A DNA stretch of 64,000 nt from Betaproteobacteria bacterium (GCA_903970165.1 CAJCHZ010000006.1:54267-118266); one strand, 5' to 3'; shown: positions 1 to 9,785, counted from the first letter of the stretch. Notes: a model not told the origin generated them from the letters alone. Program-made: numbers and translations.

Positions 1-1175
1 AGCGCCATGAGGGAAAGATTGTTGAGGCTATAGCCCAAGAGATACATCACGCCAAAGGTGCCGACAATCGAGAGTGGTACGGCCAGAGCGGGAATGACGG
101 TAGCCCGCAAGTTGCGAAGGAAAAGAAAGATGACCATCACTACGAGGCCGATGGTGAGTATCAGCGTGAACTCGACGTCTTCCACGGAGGCGCGAATCGT
201 CGAAGTACGATCGGTGAGAATGTCGATCTTCACGGAGGCTGGAAGGGCGGCCTGAAGCTGCGGAAGAAGTTTTTTCACGCGGTCGACGACCGCGATGATG
301 TTCGCCCCAGGCTGGCGTTGAATATTCAGGAAGACCGCGGGCGTGCCGTTGGCCCAGGCGGCCTGTTTTGAATTTTCCACGCCGTCGAGAACCGTGGCGA
401 CGTCCGAAAGGCGAACGGGAGAACCGTTGCGGTAGGCAATGATAATCGGCTTGTAGCTATCGCTGGAGATGAGCTGGTCGTTTGCGCCAATGGTGTAAGC
501 CTGATGGGCGCCATCGAAGGTACCTTTGGCCTGGTCCACATTGGCGGCGCCAAGAGCGGTGCGCAAATCCTCCAAACTAAGCCCATAAGAAGCGAGTTGC
601 GTGGGATTGGCCTGAACGCGCACGGCAGGACGCTGGCCGCCGCTTATGCTCACCAGACCCACCCCGCTGAGCTGCGAAAGCTTTTGAGCCAGCGTGGTGT
701 CCGTGAGGTCTTCCACTTTGGACAGCGCCAGCGAGTTGGAGCTGAGAGAAAGTGTAAGAATCGGCGCGTCCGCCGGATTGATCTTGTTGTAGATGGGCGG
801 ATTTGGAAGCCCCTGCGGGAGGAGGTTGGAGGCGCCATTGATGGACGCCTGTACTTCCTGCTCGGCAATGTCAATGTTGAGGTCGAGGTCGAATTGCAGT
901 GTGATGGTGGAGCTGCCGAAGGAACTACTGGAAGTCATCTGGCTGAGGCCGGGAATCTGGCCAAACTGGCGCTCCAGGGGAGCAGTCACTGACGAAGCCA
1001 TCACGTCCGGACTGGCTCCCGGATAAAACGTCTGAATCTGAATGGTCGGGTAATCCACCTGCGGAAGCGCCGAAACGGGCAACTGGCGGTAAGCCACGAA
1101 GCCCACCAGCAGCACGCCAATCATCAAGAGTGTCGTGGCGACAGGCCGCAGAATGAACGGCCGGGAAGGACTCAT
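1..1175 (-). CDS. RND multidrug efflux permease, MdtB/MdtC type (partial, C-terminus outside window)
   Basis: The N-terminal 391 codons of an inner-membrane RND pump read from 1175 down to the window edge. The protein starts [17 protein letters not shown], the usual first transmembrane helix of this family. The porter domain follows, with the [10 protein letters not shown] and PGASPDVM segments, and TM2-TM3 begin near the cut. Such permeases trade protons for export of drugs or other small molecules, working with a membrane fusion protein and a TolC-like outer membrane channel. The start codon overlaps the stop of the upstream fusion-protein gene by four bases (ATGA), so the two are translationally coupled. 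Family assignment is firm; the substrate cannot be read. Confidence 0.93.
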   Translation of the reverse strand, partial: MSPSRPFILRPVATTLLMIGVLLVGFVAYRQLPVSALPQVDYPTIQIQTFYPGASPDVMASSVTAPLERQFGQIPGLSQMTSSSSFGSSTITLQFDLDLNIDIAEQEVQASINGASNLLPQGLPNPPIYNKINPADAPILTLSLSSNSLALSKVEDLTDTTLAQKLSQLSGVGLVSISGGQRPAVRVQANPTQLASYGLSLEDLRTALGAANVDQAKGTFDGAHQAYTIGANDQLISSDSYKPIIIAYRNGSPVRLSDVATVLDGVENSKQAAWANGTPAVFLNIQRQPGANIIAVVDRVKKLLPQLQAALPASVKIDILTDRTSTIRASVEDVEFTLILTIGLVVMVIFLFLRNLRATVIPALAVPLSIVGTFGVMYLLGYSLNNLSLMA

Positions 1176-2506
1176 CGAGCTTTTTCTCCGGTTGGGGTGG
1201 CCGCTGCCTTACCTGTTGGCTCTGCGCCGCCTTGGTTGGCCGTCTGGGAAGTTGAGCCCTTTGTTCCACTGGCTGGAGCCATGGTGGTAAGGACCGAGCT
1301 GCCATCCTGAAGCTTGTCTTGGCCATCAATCACGACGACGTCGCCGTCCTTGAGTCCAGCGGCAACACCAACGTTGTTACCGGTGGTCTGAGCGATGGTC
1401 ACCGTCTGGATCTTTACCTTGCCAGCGGAAGCCACATAGACATAAGTGCCCTGGGGCCCGCGCTGAATCGCGGCGGCGGGAACGATCATCAGGTTGTGTT
1501 TTGTGTCCACAAGCATGTGGCAGTTGACAAACTGGTTCGGAAACAGCTTGTTATCCGCGTTGCTGAAAACGGCCTTGAGCTTGTACGTGCCCGTCGTGGG
1601 ATCTATTTGATTATCGATGGTGGCGAGTTTGCCCTCGGCAATTTTTGAGGTGTCATCGCGGTCGTATGCTTCGACGGGCAATAGGGCGTTCGCACGAAGC
1701 TTGGGCAGGACTTGGGGAAGCTGGTCCTGGGGAAGCGTGAAGATGACCGAAATGGGTTGAAGCTGGGTGATAACCAGCAGTCCGGTCGTATCCGCGGCAT
1801 GAACAACGTTGCCGATGTCCACGAGTCGCAGACCTACTCTGCCGCCGATGGGAGCCGTAATGTGCGAGTAAACGATCTGGAGTTTGGCGTTATCAATAGT
1901 GGCTTGGTCCGCCTTGATCGCCCCCAGGTATTGCCCCACTTGTGCCTGCTGCGTATCCACTTGCTGCTTGGGAATGACGCCTTCGTTGAAAAGGAGCGTG
2001 TAGCGCTCAAAATCAACCTGCACGTCGTGAAGTTGCGCCTGGTCTTTGGCGAGCTGCCCTTCAGCCTGCTCCAGCATGACCTGATAGGGGCGCGGATCGA
2101 TCTCCACTAGCGCGTCGCCCTGATTGACGAATTGGCCTTCGGTGAAGTTCACTTTGACGATGGCACCGTCCACGCGGCTTCGAACGGTCACCGTGTTGTA
2201 GGCCGTGACCGAGCCGATACCAGTCAGATATACGGGCAGATCGCCTTTCTGCGCCGCGGCTACCACAACCGGTACAGCGAAATTGCCCATGCCCGGGCCA
2301 AATCCGCCCTTTCCTTTGCCCGCGCCGCCGGCGGAAGGAGTTCCACCTGCCTCACTGGTTGAGTGGGTTCCGCGGTAATACCAAATGCCCCCAGCGATGA
2401 GCACGAGAATAACGACCCAAACCCACCAGCGGCTCTTGGCTGGCTGTCCCGCCGAGGAGCTCTTGGTCCCCGGTTCAGGAAGGTCTATAGAGTTGAGGTG
2501 GCCCAT
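1172..2506 (-). CDS. RND efflux periplasmic adaptor (membrane fusion protein, MdtA-like)
   Basis: A 444-residue HlyD/AcrA-family adaptor. Residues about 25-45 are a single membrane anchor, followed by a Gly-rich linker. The order is then the biotinyl-lipoyl half ([24 protein letters not shown]), an alpha-helical hairpin (about 145-200), the second lipoyl half ([14 protein letters not shown]), a beta-barrel and a Ser/Thr/Gly-rich tail. Adaptors of this type bridge the RND permease to an outer-membrane duct across the periplasm. It is the first gene of a two-gene minus-strand operon with the permease, overlapping it by 4 bp. No regulator lies immediately upstream. Confidence 0.93.
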   Translation of the reverse strand: MGHLNSIDLPEPGTKSSSAGQPAKSRWWVWVVILVLIAGGIWYYRGTHSTSEAGGTPSAGGAGKGKGGFGPGMGNFAVPVVVAAAQKGDLPVYLTGIGSVTAYNTVTVRSRVDGAIVKVNFTEGQFVNQGDALVEIDPRPYQVMLEQAEGQLAKDQAQLHDVQVDFERYTLLFNEGVIPKQQVDTQQAQVGQYLGAIKADQATIDNAKLQIVYSHITAPIGGRVGLRLVDIGNVVHAADTTGLLVITQLQPISVIFTLPQDQLPQVLPKLRANALLPVEAYDRDDTSKIAEGKLATIDNQIDPTTGTYKLKAVFSNADNKLFPNQFVNCHMLVDTKHNLMIVPAAAIQRGPQGTYVYVASAGKVKIQTVTIAQTTGNNVGVAAGLKDGDVVVIDGQDKLQDGSSVLTTMAPASGTKGSTSQTANQGGAEPTGKAAATPTGEKAR

Positions 2507-2893
2507 CCATTCTCTCCTGTCGATAAAGCAAAGCTATTGTACGAACAAAACTGTCGGGGAACTAACGGTTACGGGCAGGCTCCAAGCGCTCTAGCCCCGT
2601 CTGCACTTAGGAGACTACCGGAATAGACTGCTTGCAGATCATATGACGGTTTTTGAGGGGAAATGGTTACGAAGGTCGAAGTTGCCCGAACCCAGTGGCT
2701 CTTTAGGGTGGACGGCAACAAAACCTTGCGGTATGGCTCCAGCAGCCCTTGGTCAGGTGGCTTGGGACGGCGAATTGGCCCCGCGAAGATTTTAGTAGTG
2801 GGCAATCGGGCGCGAGAATGCTTACACTATCGTGCGCCGGGAAGTTGATGACGGGCAGCCTGGGAAAGAAACTTACAAAGGCGGGAAACGGAC
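2507..2893. other. intergenic region, divergent promoters
   Basis: This 387-bp gap lies between the efflux operon (leftward) and the cytochrome gene (rightward). Short open frames occur on both strands but none has family-like composition or a convincing ribosome site. A TACAAT-like -10 for the efflux operon can be read on the minus strand at 2536-2541, without a good -35. I see nothing else. Confidence 0.5.
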
Positions 2894-3445
2894 ATGCTTA
2901 AAGGCTTGATCTTGGGAATTGTGCTCACGTTGTTGGTCATGATCGGCGGAGTCTACCTCTACTTCTCGACCGGACGCGCTCCTGTAGCGGTCACCGATCC
3001 TCCATTTCCCTTTGAAATGAAATTCGCGCACATGGCTTTGGACGCGCACATCGAAAAACAGGCTCCGCCGCCATCGCCGGTTGCCGCGGACGAGAAGAGC
3101 TTTTTGAGCGGCGCGGAAGTTTATAAGCAGCATTGCGCGGTTTGCCACGGGCTCCCGGACCAGCCCAAATCATTCATTGCTCAAGGGATGTATCCACGCC
3201 CGCCTCAGCTCTTTAACGGAGTTGGCGTATCGGATGACCCCGCTTCGGAGACCTATTGGAAAGCCGAAAATGGCATTCGTTTGACGGGCATGCCCGGCTT
3301 CAAGGGGCGCTTGACAGAGACGCAAATATGGGAAGTCAGCGTACTTCTCGCGAACTCTGACAAAATTCCGCCTTCGGTCAAGGCGGCGCTGGTCGCTCCA
3401 CCGGCTGGTGCGCCACCAGCTGCTGCCGCCCCCGCCAAACCGTAA
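2894..3445 (+). CDS. membrane-anchored c-type cytochrome
   Basis: A 183-residue protein with one N-terminal membrane helix (residues 5-24), uncleaved or a signal anchor. A single haem-binding CAVCH motif (Cys81, Cys84, His85) follows, and Met133 in TGMPGF is the likely axial ligand, so this is a class I mono-haem cytochrome facing the periplasm. The tail from about residue 160 is Ala/Pro-rich. It would carry electrons in the respiratory chain or to a periplasmic enzyme; no partner oxidase lies nearby. The gene stands alone and converges on the MFS gene, with a palindromic repeat just after its stop. Confidence 0.92.
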   Translation: MLKGLILGIVLTLLVMIGGVYLYFSTGRAPVAVTDPPFPFEMKFAHMALDAHIEKQAPPPSPVAADEKSFLSGAEVYKQHCAVCHGLPDQPKSFIAQGMYPRPPQLFNGVGVSDDPASETYWKAENGIRLTGMPGFKGRLTETQIWEVSVLLANSDKIPPSVKAALVAPPAGAPPAAAAPAKP

Positions 3446-3453
3446 GCAACCGT

Positions 3454-3490
3454 GTGGAGTGCGGCGGCTCGACGCCGCTCTTCTTCTTTT
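3454..3490 (+). repeat. REP-like palindromic element, GCGGC family, copy 1
   Basis: GCGGCG at 3461-3466 and CGCCGC at 3473-3478 flank a GCTCGA loop, preceded by TGGAGT and followed by a T/C-rich run. Near-identical copies occur at 21157-21190 and 25810-25845. All three sit in gene ends or short gaps. The hairpin plus pyrimidine run may act as a terminator between the convergent cytochrome and MFS genes. Confidence 0.7.
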
Positions 3491-3544
3491 CCCCTGGAGC
3501 AACGTCTTCCTCAATAGCTGCAATGGCAAAAAACCTCCATAGAA

Positions 3545-4801
3545 CTACGACCTCCGGTTCTCCGCGGAAGGAAGCTGTTCGACTTTCCTGAGTTCGGGAA
3601 AGCGCCACGCCCATATCGCAGTAACAACCATCGTCCCGATTCCGCCGATAACCACAGCAGGGACCGTCCCGAACCATTGCGCCGTCAAGCCAGACTCAAA
3701 CTCCCCAAACTGATTGGAAGCACCAATGAAAACCATGTCCACGGCGTTGACCCGCCCGCGCATCTCATCCGGCGTGGCGACCTGGATAAGAATCGCGCGA
3801 ACAATGACGCTGACCATATCGGTTGCTCCGACGAAAAACAGCGCGATCAGGGAAAGAATGAGGTTGTGCGAAAGTCCGAAAAGAACTGTGAATAACCCGA
3901 ACCCCGCCACGCACCACAGCATGATTTGGCCAGCCTTGCGGCGCATCGGCCGGTGAGCCAGGAAGATGGCCATCGCGGCGGCACCGACTCCCGGAGCCGT
4001 GCGGAGCAGGCCCAGGCCCCATGGCCCCGTAAGCAAAATCTCGCGCGCGTAAACGGGAAGCAGAGCCACCGCCCCACCAAGAAAGACGGCGAAGAGATCG
4101 AGCGAAATCGAACCCAGAATCAGTTTTTCGCGCCAGATGTAGCGAAGCCCAACGAGAACCGTGGTTAAGTTGACTGGTTCCCGAGCACGCGGTTTTGTCT
4201 GGAGTTTGATTTGGAGCGTACACACGATGGCCACGACAGCCATGATCATGGCCAAAGCGTAAACCGCGGCAGGCCCGCGAAAAAATGCGTAGATCACACC
4301 GCCAAGCGCGGGGCCAAGAATCGCGGCGCCTTGAAAAAAGGTGGACGCCCAGGCGACCGCATTGGGGAAATGCTCCTCGGGCACCAGTTGGGGAAGCAGC
4401 GCGCGGCTGACGGGCCCATTGAATGCCCGCACCACGCCAAGCACGACCAGCACTGCAAAGATGTAATACGCCGAGCGAACATGGCGCTCCGCCGTGACCA
4501 ACAGCAGAGCGCCGCATGCCGCAAATCCCACATAGCAAGTCACGATAAGCTTGCGACGGTCGTAGCGATCCGCCACATGCCCCGAAACCAGGAACAGCAG
4601 GATCCCCGGCAAAAATTGCGCCAACCCCACCAGCCCCAAGTCCAGAGGCCGCTTGGTTATTTCATAGACTTGCCAGCCCACAGCCACCGACTGCATCTCC
4701 ATCGCCAGAACGATGCAAAAGCGCGCAGTCTGAAAAAGCAGAAAGCTGGGATAGCGGAACGCAACACGGCCATTAAATGAGGAGGTTTCGGGCGCGGCCA
4801 T
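3545..4801 (-). CDS. MFS transporter, EntS-like (MFS_3)
   Basis: A 418-residue polytopic protein with about 12 predicted membrane helices. Its loop 2-3 signature is GHVADRYDRRKL, the form seen in the EntS/MFS_3 group of drug and siderophore exporters. A second related loop (RPMRRKAGQIM) sits mid-protein, as expected for two six-helix halves. It should export a small molecule using the proton gradient. It is monocistronic, convergent with the cytochrome gene and divergent from vapBC. No siderophore or antibiotic genes are nearby, so the substrate is unknown. Confidence 0.88.
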   Translation of the reverse strand: MAAPETSSFNGRVAFRYPSFLLFQTARFCIVLAMEMQSVAVGWQVYEITKRPLDLGLVGLAQFLPGILLFLVSGHVADRYDRRKLIVTCYVGFAACGALLLVTAERHVRSAYYIFAVLVVLGVVRAFNGPVSRALLPQLVPEEHFPNAVAWASTFFQGAAILGPALGGVIYAFFRGPAAVYALAMIMAVVAIVCTLQIKLQTKPRAREPVNLTTVLVGLRYIWREKLILGSISLDLFAVFLGGAVALLPVYAREILLTGPWGLGLLRTAPGVGAAAMAIFLAHRPMRRKAGQIMLWCVAGFGLFTVLFGLSHNLILSLIALFFVGATDMVSVIVRAILIQVATPDEMRGRVNAVDMVFIGASNQFGEFESGLTAQWFGTVPAVVIGGIGTMVVTAIWAWRFPELRKVEQLPSAENRRS

Positions 4802-4889
4802 CGCACACTACTTTGCCACAAAAACAATGAGTGCACGAATATGCAAACCGCGAGCGGATTTACATCAGCCGTTCGAAGGATCAGCCATC

Positions 4890-4921
4890 TTGACTCATCA
4901 TAATGAGTCAGATAGACTCAT
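4890..4921 (+). promoter_or_regulatory. vapBC promoter with three phased operator half-sites
   Basis: TTGACT (4890-4895) and TAGACT (4913-4918) make a -35/-10 pair with a 17-bp spacer. The expected start of transcription falls on the vapB ATG at 4925, so the mRNA may be leaderless. TGACTCAT (4891-4898) and ATGAGTCA (4903-4910) form a perfect 8-bp inverted repeat. A third half-site, GACTCAT, begins at 4915. The half-sites start every 12 bp and cover the promoter, as expected for autorepression by a ribbon-helix-helix antitoxin. Confidence 0.7.
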
Positions 4922-4924
4922 CTT

Positions 4925-5182
4925 ATGGCTAAGCGGCTTCAGGTCATTTTACAAGATCCCGAATACCGGGAAATCCAGCGTGCGGCGAAGATACGCCGTA
5001 TGTCCATCGCTGAATGGGTCCGGCAGGCTCTTGAAATGGCCCGCCGCCGCGAGCCTGTAACCGACAGCGCCAAAAAGCTCGCAGCCATCCGCGCCGCTGT
5101 AAAGCACGAAGCCCCTACGTCGGACATCAAAGCAATGTTAGAGGAAATCGAGCGCGGTTACGGCACCGGGTCACTGCCTTGA
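4925..5182 (+). CDS. vapB: ribbon-helix-helix antitoxin, VapB-like
   Basis: An 85-residue protein. Residues 3-45 fit a ribbon-helix-helix DNA-binding fold: the strand KRLQVILQD is followed by two helices with IRRMSIAEWVRQAL. The C-terminal 40 residues are charged and would wrap the toxin. The stop overlaps the TTG start of the PIN toxin by four bases (TTGA), typical of antitoxin-toxin coupling. The phased palindrome upstream is the likely operator. No Shine-Dalgarno sequence precedes the ATG, consistent with leaderless translation. Confidence 0.85.
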   Translation: MAKRLQVILQDPEYREIQRAAKIRRMSIAEWVRQALEMARRREPVTDSAKKLAAIRAAVKHEAPTSDIKAMLEEIERGYGTGSLP

Positions 5183-5574
5183 TCTTTGTGGATTCTAATA
5201 TTCCGATGTATCTCATTGGGGCGCCACACCCGCACAAGACCGATGCGCAGCATGTGCTGGAAAGGCTCGTCAGCAATCGAGAACGGCTGGTAACCGACGC
5301 GGAAGTGCTCCAGGAGATTTTGCACCGCTATGTATCTCTGAATCGCAGGGAATTTGTTCAGCCTGCTTTCGATGCGGTACTTCGAGTCGCGGATCAGGTC
5401 TTCTCCGTGGATCAGGGTGCCGTACAGCGTGCGAAAGAGATTGTGTTGGGCCACCCGCAATTGTCCGCACGCGATGCCGTGCATGTGGCCATAATGGAAC
5501 AAAATGGAATCGACAGAATATTGAGCTTTGATTCGCGATTCGACGGTTATGCCGGAATCACGCGCATCTTTTGA
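5179..5574 (+). CDS. vapC: PIN-domain toxin, VapC family ribonuclease
   Basis: A 131-residue PIN domain starting at TTG (MIFVDSN). The acidic metal-binding residues are visible as Asp5 in FVDSN, Glu in LQEILHR, Asp in SARDAVHVA and Asp in ILSFDSRFD. VapC toxins are Mg-dependent RNases that cut tRNA or rRNA when the antitoxin is degraded. The length is normal and no catalytic acid is missing, so the module looks intact. It is translationally coupled to the antitoxin and convergent with the ADH gene. Confidence 0.9.
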   Translation: MIFVDSNIPMYLIGAPHPHKTDAQHVLERLVSNRERLVTDAEVLQEILHRYVSLNRREFVQPAFDAVLRVADQVFSVDQGAVQRAKEIVLGHPQLSARDAVHVAIMEQNGIDRILSFDSRFDGYAGITRIF

Positions 5575-5635
5575 TGCACCTGCCAGCCTGCTCCCCGGCC
5601 CTCTAGCAGCAATATCTCGACTTCAGGTGCCGCGT

Positions 5636-6670
5636 TTACATTGTCAGAACGACGCGGAATTCCGCCTTGCCGCTCAACATGCGCGCGTAGGCTTCGGCGG
5701 CTTTTTCCAGCGGAAACGTTTCAATCATCGCCCGCACTCCCGTCAGTTCGGAGAAGCGCAGCGTGTCCTCGGAATCTGATGGTGTGCCCGCGGCCCACCC
5801 TTGAATCGTTCTGCTGCCGACAATGAGCTGCACCGGCGAGACTTGAATCGGCTCAAAATCAGCTCCAACGACCATCAGCTCGCCGTTTGGCCCCAGCCCG
5901 TCGATCAACCCGGACATAGCTTTCGAGCTCGGCGCCGTCGCGAGGATCACTCGTGCCCCACCCAGCTTCTGCAACGCCTCGGCTGCGTTCGTCGCCGCGC
6001 TATCAATGTATGTGTTGGCGCCGAGTTTTTTCGCAAGCGCAGCAGTTTCACCGCCGCGCCCGATCGCCACCACGTTATACCCAAATTTGTGCGCGAACTG
6101 AATGCCAAGATGCCCCAGGCCGCCAATTCCCTGCACCGCAACGAGATCTCCCGGCAGAGCCCCGCTATGCCGCAGCGCGTTGTACGTAGTGATTCCCGCG
6201 CATAGCAGCGGCGCGGCCTCCACATCGCTCAGGGTGTCCGGTATCGCCGCCAGGGCTTCGATAGGAGCAATCATGTATTGCTGGTATCCCCCGTCATAGC
6301 TGATGCCCGAAATTTTCTGGTTCTTGCAGTTGCGAAAATCTCCGCGACGGCACTCGCGGCAAGTGCCGTCATGCCCGCCGTGCCACCCAACGCCCACGCG
6401 CTGCCCCTTCTTCCATGTTGTGACACCTGCCCCGACTTCATCAATGACACCCGCAACTTCGTGCCCCGGTACACGCGGATACTGAATTCCAGGCCACGCG
6501 CCCTCTTTCGTCAGCGTGTCGCTATGGCAAACCCCGCAGGCTTGCACCTTAATGCGCACCTGTCCTGCGACGGGATCAGGAATCTCGCGTTCCACAATCT
6601 CGAAATCCGCCCCCGGTTTGGGAACCTGGGCCACCTTCATTGGTTTCACAGCGACTCGCGTTGTAGCCAT
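5636..6670 (-). CDS. zinc-dependent alcohol dehydrogenase
   Basis: A 344-residue medium-chain dehydrogenase. Catalytic zinc ligands appear in ACGVCHSD and PGHEVAG, the structural zinc cysteines in TCRECRRGDFRNC, and the NAD(P)-binding GIGGLGHLG loop near residue 183. It should oxidise an alcohol or reduce an aldehyde in the cytoplasm. It is clearly paralogous to the dehydrogenase at 38082-39095, with many shared blocks such as RVGVGWHGGH, DGGYQ and EFRVVLTM. It is a single gene between vapBC and the alpha-galactosidase. Confidence 0.92.
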   Translation of the reverse strand: MATTRVAVKPMKVAQVPKPGADFEIVEREIPDPVAGQVRIKVQACGVCHSDTLTKEGAWPGIQYPRVPGHEVAGVIDEVGAGVTTWKKGQRVGVGWHGGHDGTCRECRRGDFRNCKNQKISGISYDGGYQQYMIAPIEALAAIPDTLSDVEAAPLLCAGITTYNALRHSGALPGDLVAVQGIGGLGHLGIQFAHKFGYNVVAIGRGGETAALAKKLGANTYIDSAATNAAEALQKLGGARVILATAPSSKAMSGLIDGLGPNGELMVVGADFEPIQVSPVQLIVGSRTIQGWAAGTPSDSEDTLRFSELTGVRAMIETFPLEKAAEAYARMLSGKAEFRVVLTM

Positions 6671-6987
6671 AATTCCTCCTGTGATTCTTCAGTTTTCAGA
6701 AAAATCCAATTTAATCGCATCTACCGATAATGCGACCCACGCTCGTTCGTTCAAAGAAATGGCGCGACGCCTTCGGGTTGCACTCGTTGCCGTCAGAATC
6801 TCTGATGCGTCAGCGAGTAAATTCGATGCGACGAATTCTGGGCAGGGGAAACATGCTCACGAGTGAGCCAGGAAAACGGCTGACGGGCGCTATTGTTTTG
6901 AAATCCAGGTGAAAGGTCATCCCCGGTTGGCAGGTCAGCTCAGGCGGACGGTCATATGAAAGAGGGGCTCAAGGTTCCACAGAATTT
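6671..6987. other. intergenic region between ADH and alpha-galactosidase genes
   Basis: No gene or RNA is recognised in these 317 bp. The region holds the divergent promoter area for the ADH gene on the left and runs up to the alpha-galactosidase promoter at 6988-7015. Confidence 0.5.
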
Positions 6988-7015
6988 TTGGACTTGCCAG
7001 CTCTTTCTATACAAT
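6988..7015 (+). promoter_or_regulatory. probable sigma70-type promoter of the GH27 gene
   Basis: TTGGAC (6988-6993) and TACAAT (7010-7015) are separated by 16 bp. This gives a leader of about 45 nt before the ATG at 7069 and argues against the longer reading frame that opens at 6988. Confidence 0.55.
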
Positions 7016-7068
7016 CCCGTACGACCAAGCAAACTCGCCCAGTTGCGGGAATGCAGAAAGGTCCCATC

Positions 7069-8268
7069 ATGCCGACAATGGTTTGTTGCAAGATTCGAAG
7101 GACTCGCCTGCTCTTCGCGGTACTGGCGGTATTCCCGCTCGTGCCTCCTGTGATGGCCCAATCGCCCACGGTGGCCGCCACGCCTCCCATGGGATGGAAC
7201 AGCTGGAACCACTTTGCGCACAAGATTGATGACGCAACGGTTCGCGCACAGGCCGATGCGATGGTCTCCAGCGGCATGCGCGACGCAGGCTATCTCTACA
7301 TCAATATTGACGACACTTGGGAAGGTGATCGCGACGCGCAAGGGGTCATCCAAACCAACAGCAAATTTCCGGACATGAAGGCTCTTGCCGATTACGTCCA
7401 CGGAAAAGGATTGAAGCTCGGCATCTACTCGTCGCCCGGGCCGAAGACCTGCGCGAATTTCGAGGGCAGTTACGGCCACGAAGAGCAGGACGCGCGAAGC
7501 TACGCAAACTGGGGGATTGACTACCTGAAATACGATCTGTGCGGGCTGCGGGAAATCATGAAAACCGCGGATTCGCCGGAAGCCGCGCACAAAATTATGG
7601 TGGATGCATACATCAAAATGCGCGACGCGCTGCGCAAAACCGGCCGGCCCATCGTTTACAGCCTCTGCCAGTATGGCGAAGACGCAGTCTGGCAATGGGG
7701 GCCTTCGGTTGGCGGCAATTTGTGGCGCACTACCGGCGACATCGAGGACAAATACGACCGCATGGAGCAGATCGGGTTCCGTCAGGCTGGTCTTGCAAAA
7801 TTCGCGGGGCCCGGGCATTGGAATGATCCAGACATGCTCGAAATAGGAAACGGCGGCATGAACGCGCATGAATACCGCACGCACATGAGCCTGTGGGCGA
7901 TTCTCGCCGCTCCGCTTCTTGCAGGCAATGACCTCACCACGATGAGTCCGGAAACCATTGCACTGCTGACCAATCGCGAAGTCATCGCCATAGATCAGGA
8001 TCGGCTGGGCAAACAGGGCGACCGCCTCCGTGCGGAAGGCCCTATCGAAATTTGGACTCGCCAGCTTGCGGACGGCTCGAAAGCCGTGGCTCTATTCAAC
8101 CGCCATCCGGCTCTCCTGGATGCTCAATTCCATTTCCGCGAACTTGGATTCAAGGGCGCCGTGAAAGTGCGGGATATCTGGGCGGCGAAGGATCTCGGTA
8201 CGCTTCAAGGAATTTACCGGGCAAGAATTCCGGCACACGGCGTAGTGCTGTTGCTCGTTTCGGAGTGA
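7069..8268 (+). CDS. secreted alpha-galactosidase, glycoside hydrolase family 27
   Basis: A 399-residue GH27 enzyme that removes terminal alpha-galactose from oligosaccharides. A signal peptide (about residues 1-28) ends near MAQSPTV. The family opening TPPMGWNSWN follows. The catalytic nucleophile is the Asp in YLKYDLCG and the acid/base is in GHWNDPDML. The last 80 residues are the C-terminal beta domain. I chose the ATG at 7069 because a GAAAGG ribosome site precedes it and the promoter at 6988-7015 would exclude earlier starts. It heads a group of sugar and sugar-acid genes. Confidence 0.93.
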   Translation: MPTMVCCKIRRTRLLFAVLAVFPLVPPVMAQSPTVAATPPMGWNSWNHFAHKIDDATVRAQADAMVSSGMRDAGYLYINIDDTWEGDRDAQGVIQTNSKFPDMKALADYVHGKGLKLGIYSSPGPKTCANFEGSYGHEEQDARSYANWGIDYLKYDLCGLREIMKTADSPEAAHKIMVDAYIKMRDALRKTGRPIVYSLCQYGEDAVWQWGPSVGGNLWRTTGDIEDKYDRMEQIGFRQAGLAKFAGPGHWNDPDMLEIGNGGMNAHEYRTHMSLWAILAAPLLAGNDLTTMSPETIALLTNREVIAIDQDRLGKQGDRLRAEGPIEIWTRQLADGSKAVALFNRHPALLDAQFHFRELGFKGAVKVRDIWAAKDLGTLQGIYRARIPAHGVVLLLVSE

Positions 8269-8353
8269 ACCTTTTGCGAACGAAACAACACCGGATCTAC
8301 TCTGTCCGGAGCAGTCCCAGGCTCTCGCATCGTGAAGCAACTAAAATCCTGGA

Positions 8354-9670
8354 TTATTCGGCCGTTTGCAGGCCCGTCCACTCCTCGAAGTTCGTTCGGA
8401 ACATCCGGTTCACATCGCGCTGAACCATTTCGCGCGTAACCGCGCAGCCCTCGCTGTGAAGCAGGTTGTAGCTGTTGGTCAGTATCGGCGCAAGCGTTCG
8501 GCGCGTATTCTTCCATTTGTAGATGACCTGCTCGAGCACGCGCGCGTCCGAATGCTGCGGAATAAAGCTAGTCCCCAGCATCTCAATCCGCTCCCGGGTG
8601 ATTTCCTCCACAATGGAGGGATTGTTCAAAAACCACCAGCACCCGAACGGCATCAAGTTGTTGAACTTCCGCGCATAAACGCAAAGTTCATGCTGATTTT
8701 CCCGGCTGAGTGCGCTCACCAAAAAGCGATTCTCCGGGAAGTCGCGGCACAGATTCTCGAGAGCGCGCAGGTCCGCCTTGCCCGCGGCGTCGCCCGCAAG
8801 ACGAATCGCGGGATTAACCTGCCGCCGAACTCCGATCATCAACGACATCGGCAATCCAAACTCGCGGCAGGACGGCAGCACCGCCTCGCCCAGAATCTTG
8901 CTGGTAACGCTCTCATCCGGAAACAGGAATTGGTCGGTAAGCGAAACCGCCATGTACAGCGGCCGCATGCGCTTGTGCCAATCCGCCAAAAATCTTCGAA
9001 CCTCGGAAATGGATTTTCCAGTGACTCGCTCGTCCACTGCATAACCCTGCCGCGCCAATTCCTGCCAGTGGCGAGGCCAGCCCCATAAAATACGGTCGAG
9101 CCGCAATACCGGTTGAAACTGTGAATGATCTTGTCCACCGTTCATCCACACCGTTTTCTCTTCGCTGTCCAAAGGATCATTCGTCATCACCACGGTATCT
9201 ATGCCGGCCATCTCAAATACTTTCTGGGTGTGCTTCTCGATCGATTGTTCCTTGAAAAACGCACGCGCCTTTTTCAAGCCGGAAGCATCCGTGGGCAAGT
9301 CGAATGCATTCAGGACGGCGATCACCCCGCGCGTCGCTTCCGATATCGGGCTATTCTGAACGAACAGGGCATTCCAGATCGCGTCCGCCTGTTCGCTCTT
9401 CGAAAGTTTCCAGTAACGCTCGGGAGTCACTTCGGACGAGCGGAAAAACTCGGCTTCGAGATAGTGATAGGTGAGCAGTTCGTCGATTCCCCACAACCCC
9501 AACTTGCCGAAGGCCGGTGAAAACAGGTGCGTGTGAATGTCAATGAAGGCCGTCTTGGACAGCACGTCTTGGACAACGGAAGGAATCTGCTTAACGGTCA
9601 GCGGATGGGAAGGCGAAGACTTTCTATTCGCGCCTGATTGTTTTACGGGTTTGGTTCTCATAGCGCCCAC
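8354..9670 (-). CDS. amidohydrolase-superfamily protein, glucuronate isomerase (UxaC)-like
   Basis: A 438-residue TIM-barrel protein with the metal-binding HxH of the superfamily in FIDIHTHLF (about residue 46). Its spacing and C-terminal part (IPQHSDARVLEQVIYKW) resemble the divergent UxaC-like amidohydrolases common in Acidobacteria and Planctomycetes. Uronate isomerases interconvert aldo- and keto-uronates; this relative may act on another sugar acid. It converges with the alpha-galactosidase gene and diverges from the PmoA-like gene. Fold firm, substrate unknown. Confidence 0.8.
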   Translation of the reverse strand: MGAMRTKPVKQSGANRKSSPSHPLTVKQIPSVVQDVLSKTAFIDIHTHLFSPAFGKLGLWGIDELLTYHYLEAEFFRSSEVTPERYWKLSKSEQADAIWNALFVQNSPISEATRGVIAVLNAFDLPTDASGLKKARAFFKEQSIEKHTQKVFEMAGIDTVVMTNDPLDSEEKTVWMNGGQDHSQFQPVLRLDRILWGWPRHWQELARQGYAVDERVTGKSISEVRRFLADWHKRMRPLYMAVSLTDQFLFPDESVTSKILGEAVLPSCREFGLPMSLMIGVRRQVNPAIRLAGDAAGKADLRALENLCRDFPENRFLVSALSRENQHELCVYARKFNNLMPFGCWWFLNNPSIVEEITRERIEMLGTSFIPQHSDARVLEQVIYKWKNTRRTLAPILTNSYNLLHSEGCAVTREMVQRDVNRMFRTNFEEWTGLQTAE

Positions 9671-9785
9671 ATCATCTCACGATTGGCCAGCTCCTGGTTT
9701 CTGCCTTTAGCAACTCTCGACAGCCGAGATTTCGGTATTGGCTTATTATCTGCATGCAGGTGTTCGCAGGAGGTTTCGGCCAGCC

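Noticed and set aside
2363..2848. Small plus-strand frames in front of the cytochrome gene
   Set aside because: They overlap the efflux adaptor start and lack ribosome sites or recognisable sequence.
8366..9088. Plus-strand frame of 240 codons opposite the UxaC-like gene
   Set aside because: It lies wholly inside a gene with a clear HxH motif and family-like length; composition is typical of an antisense shadow.
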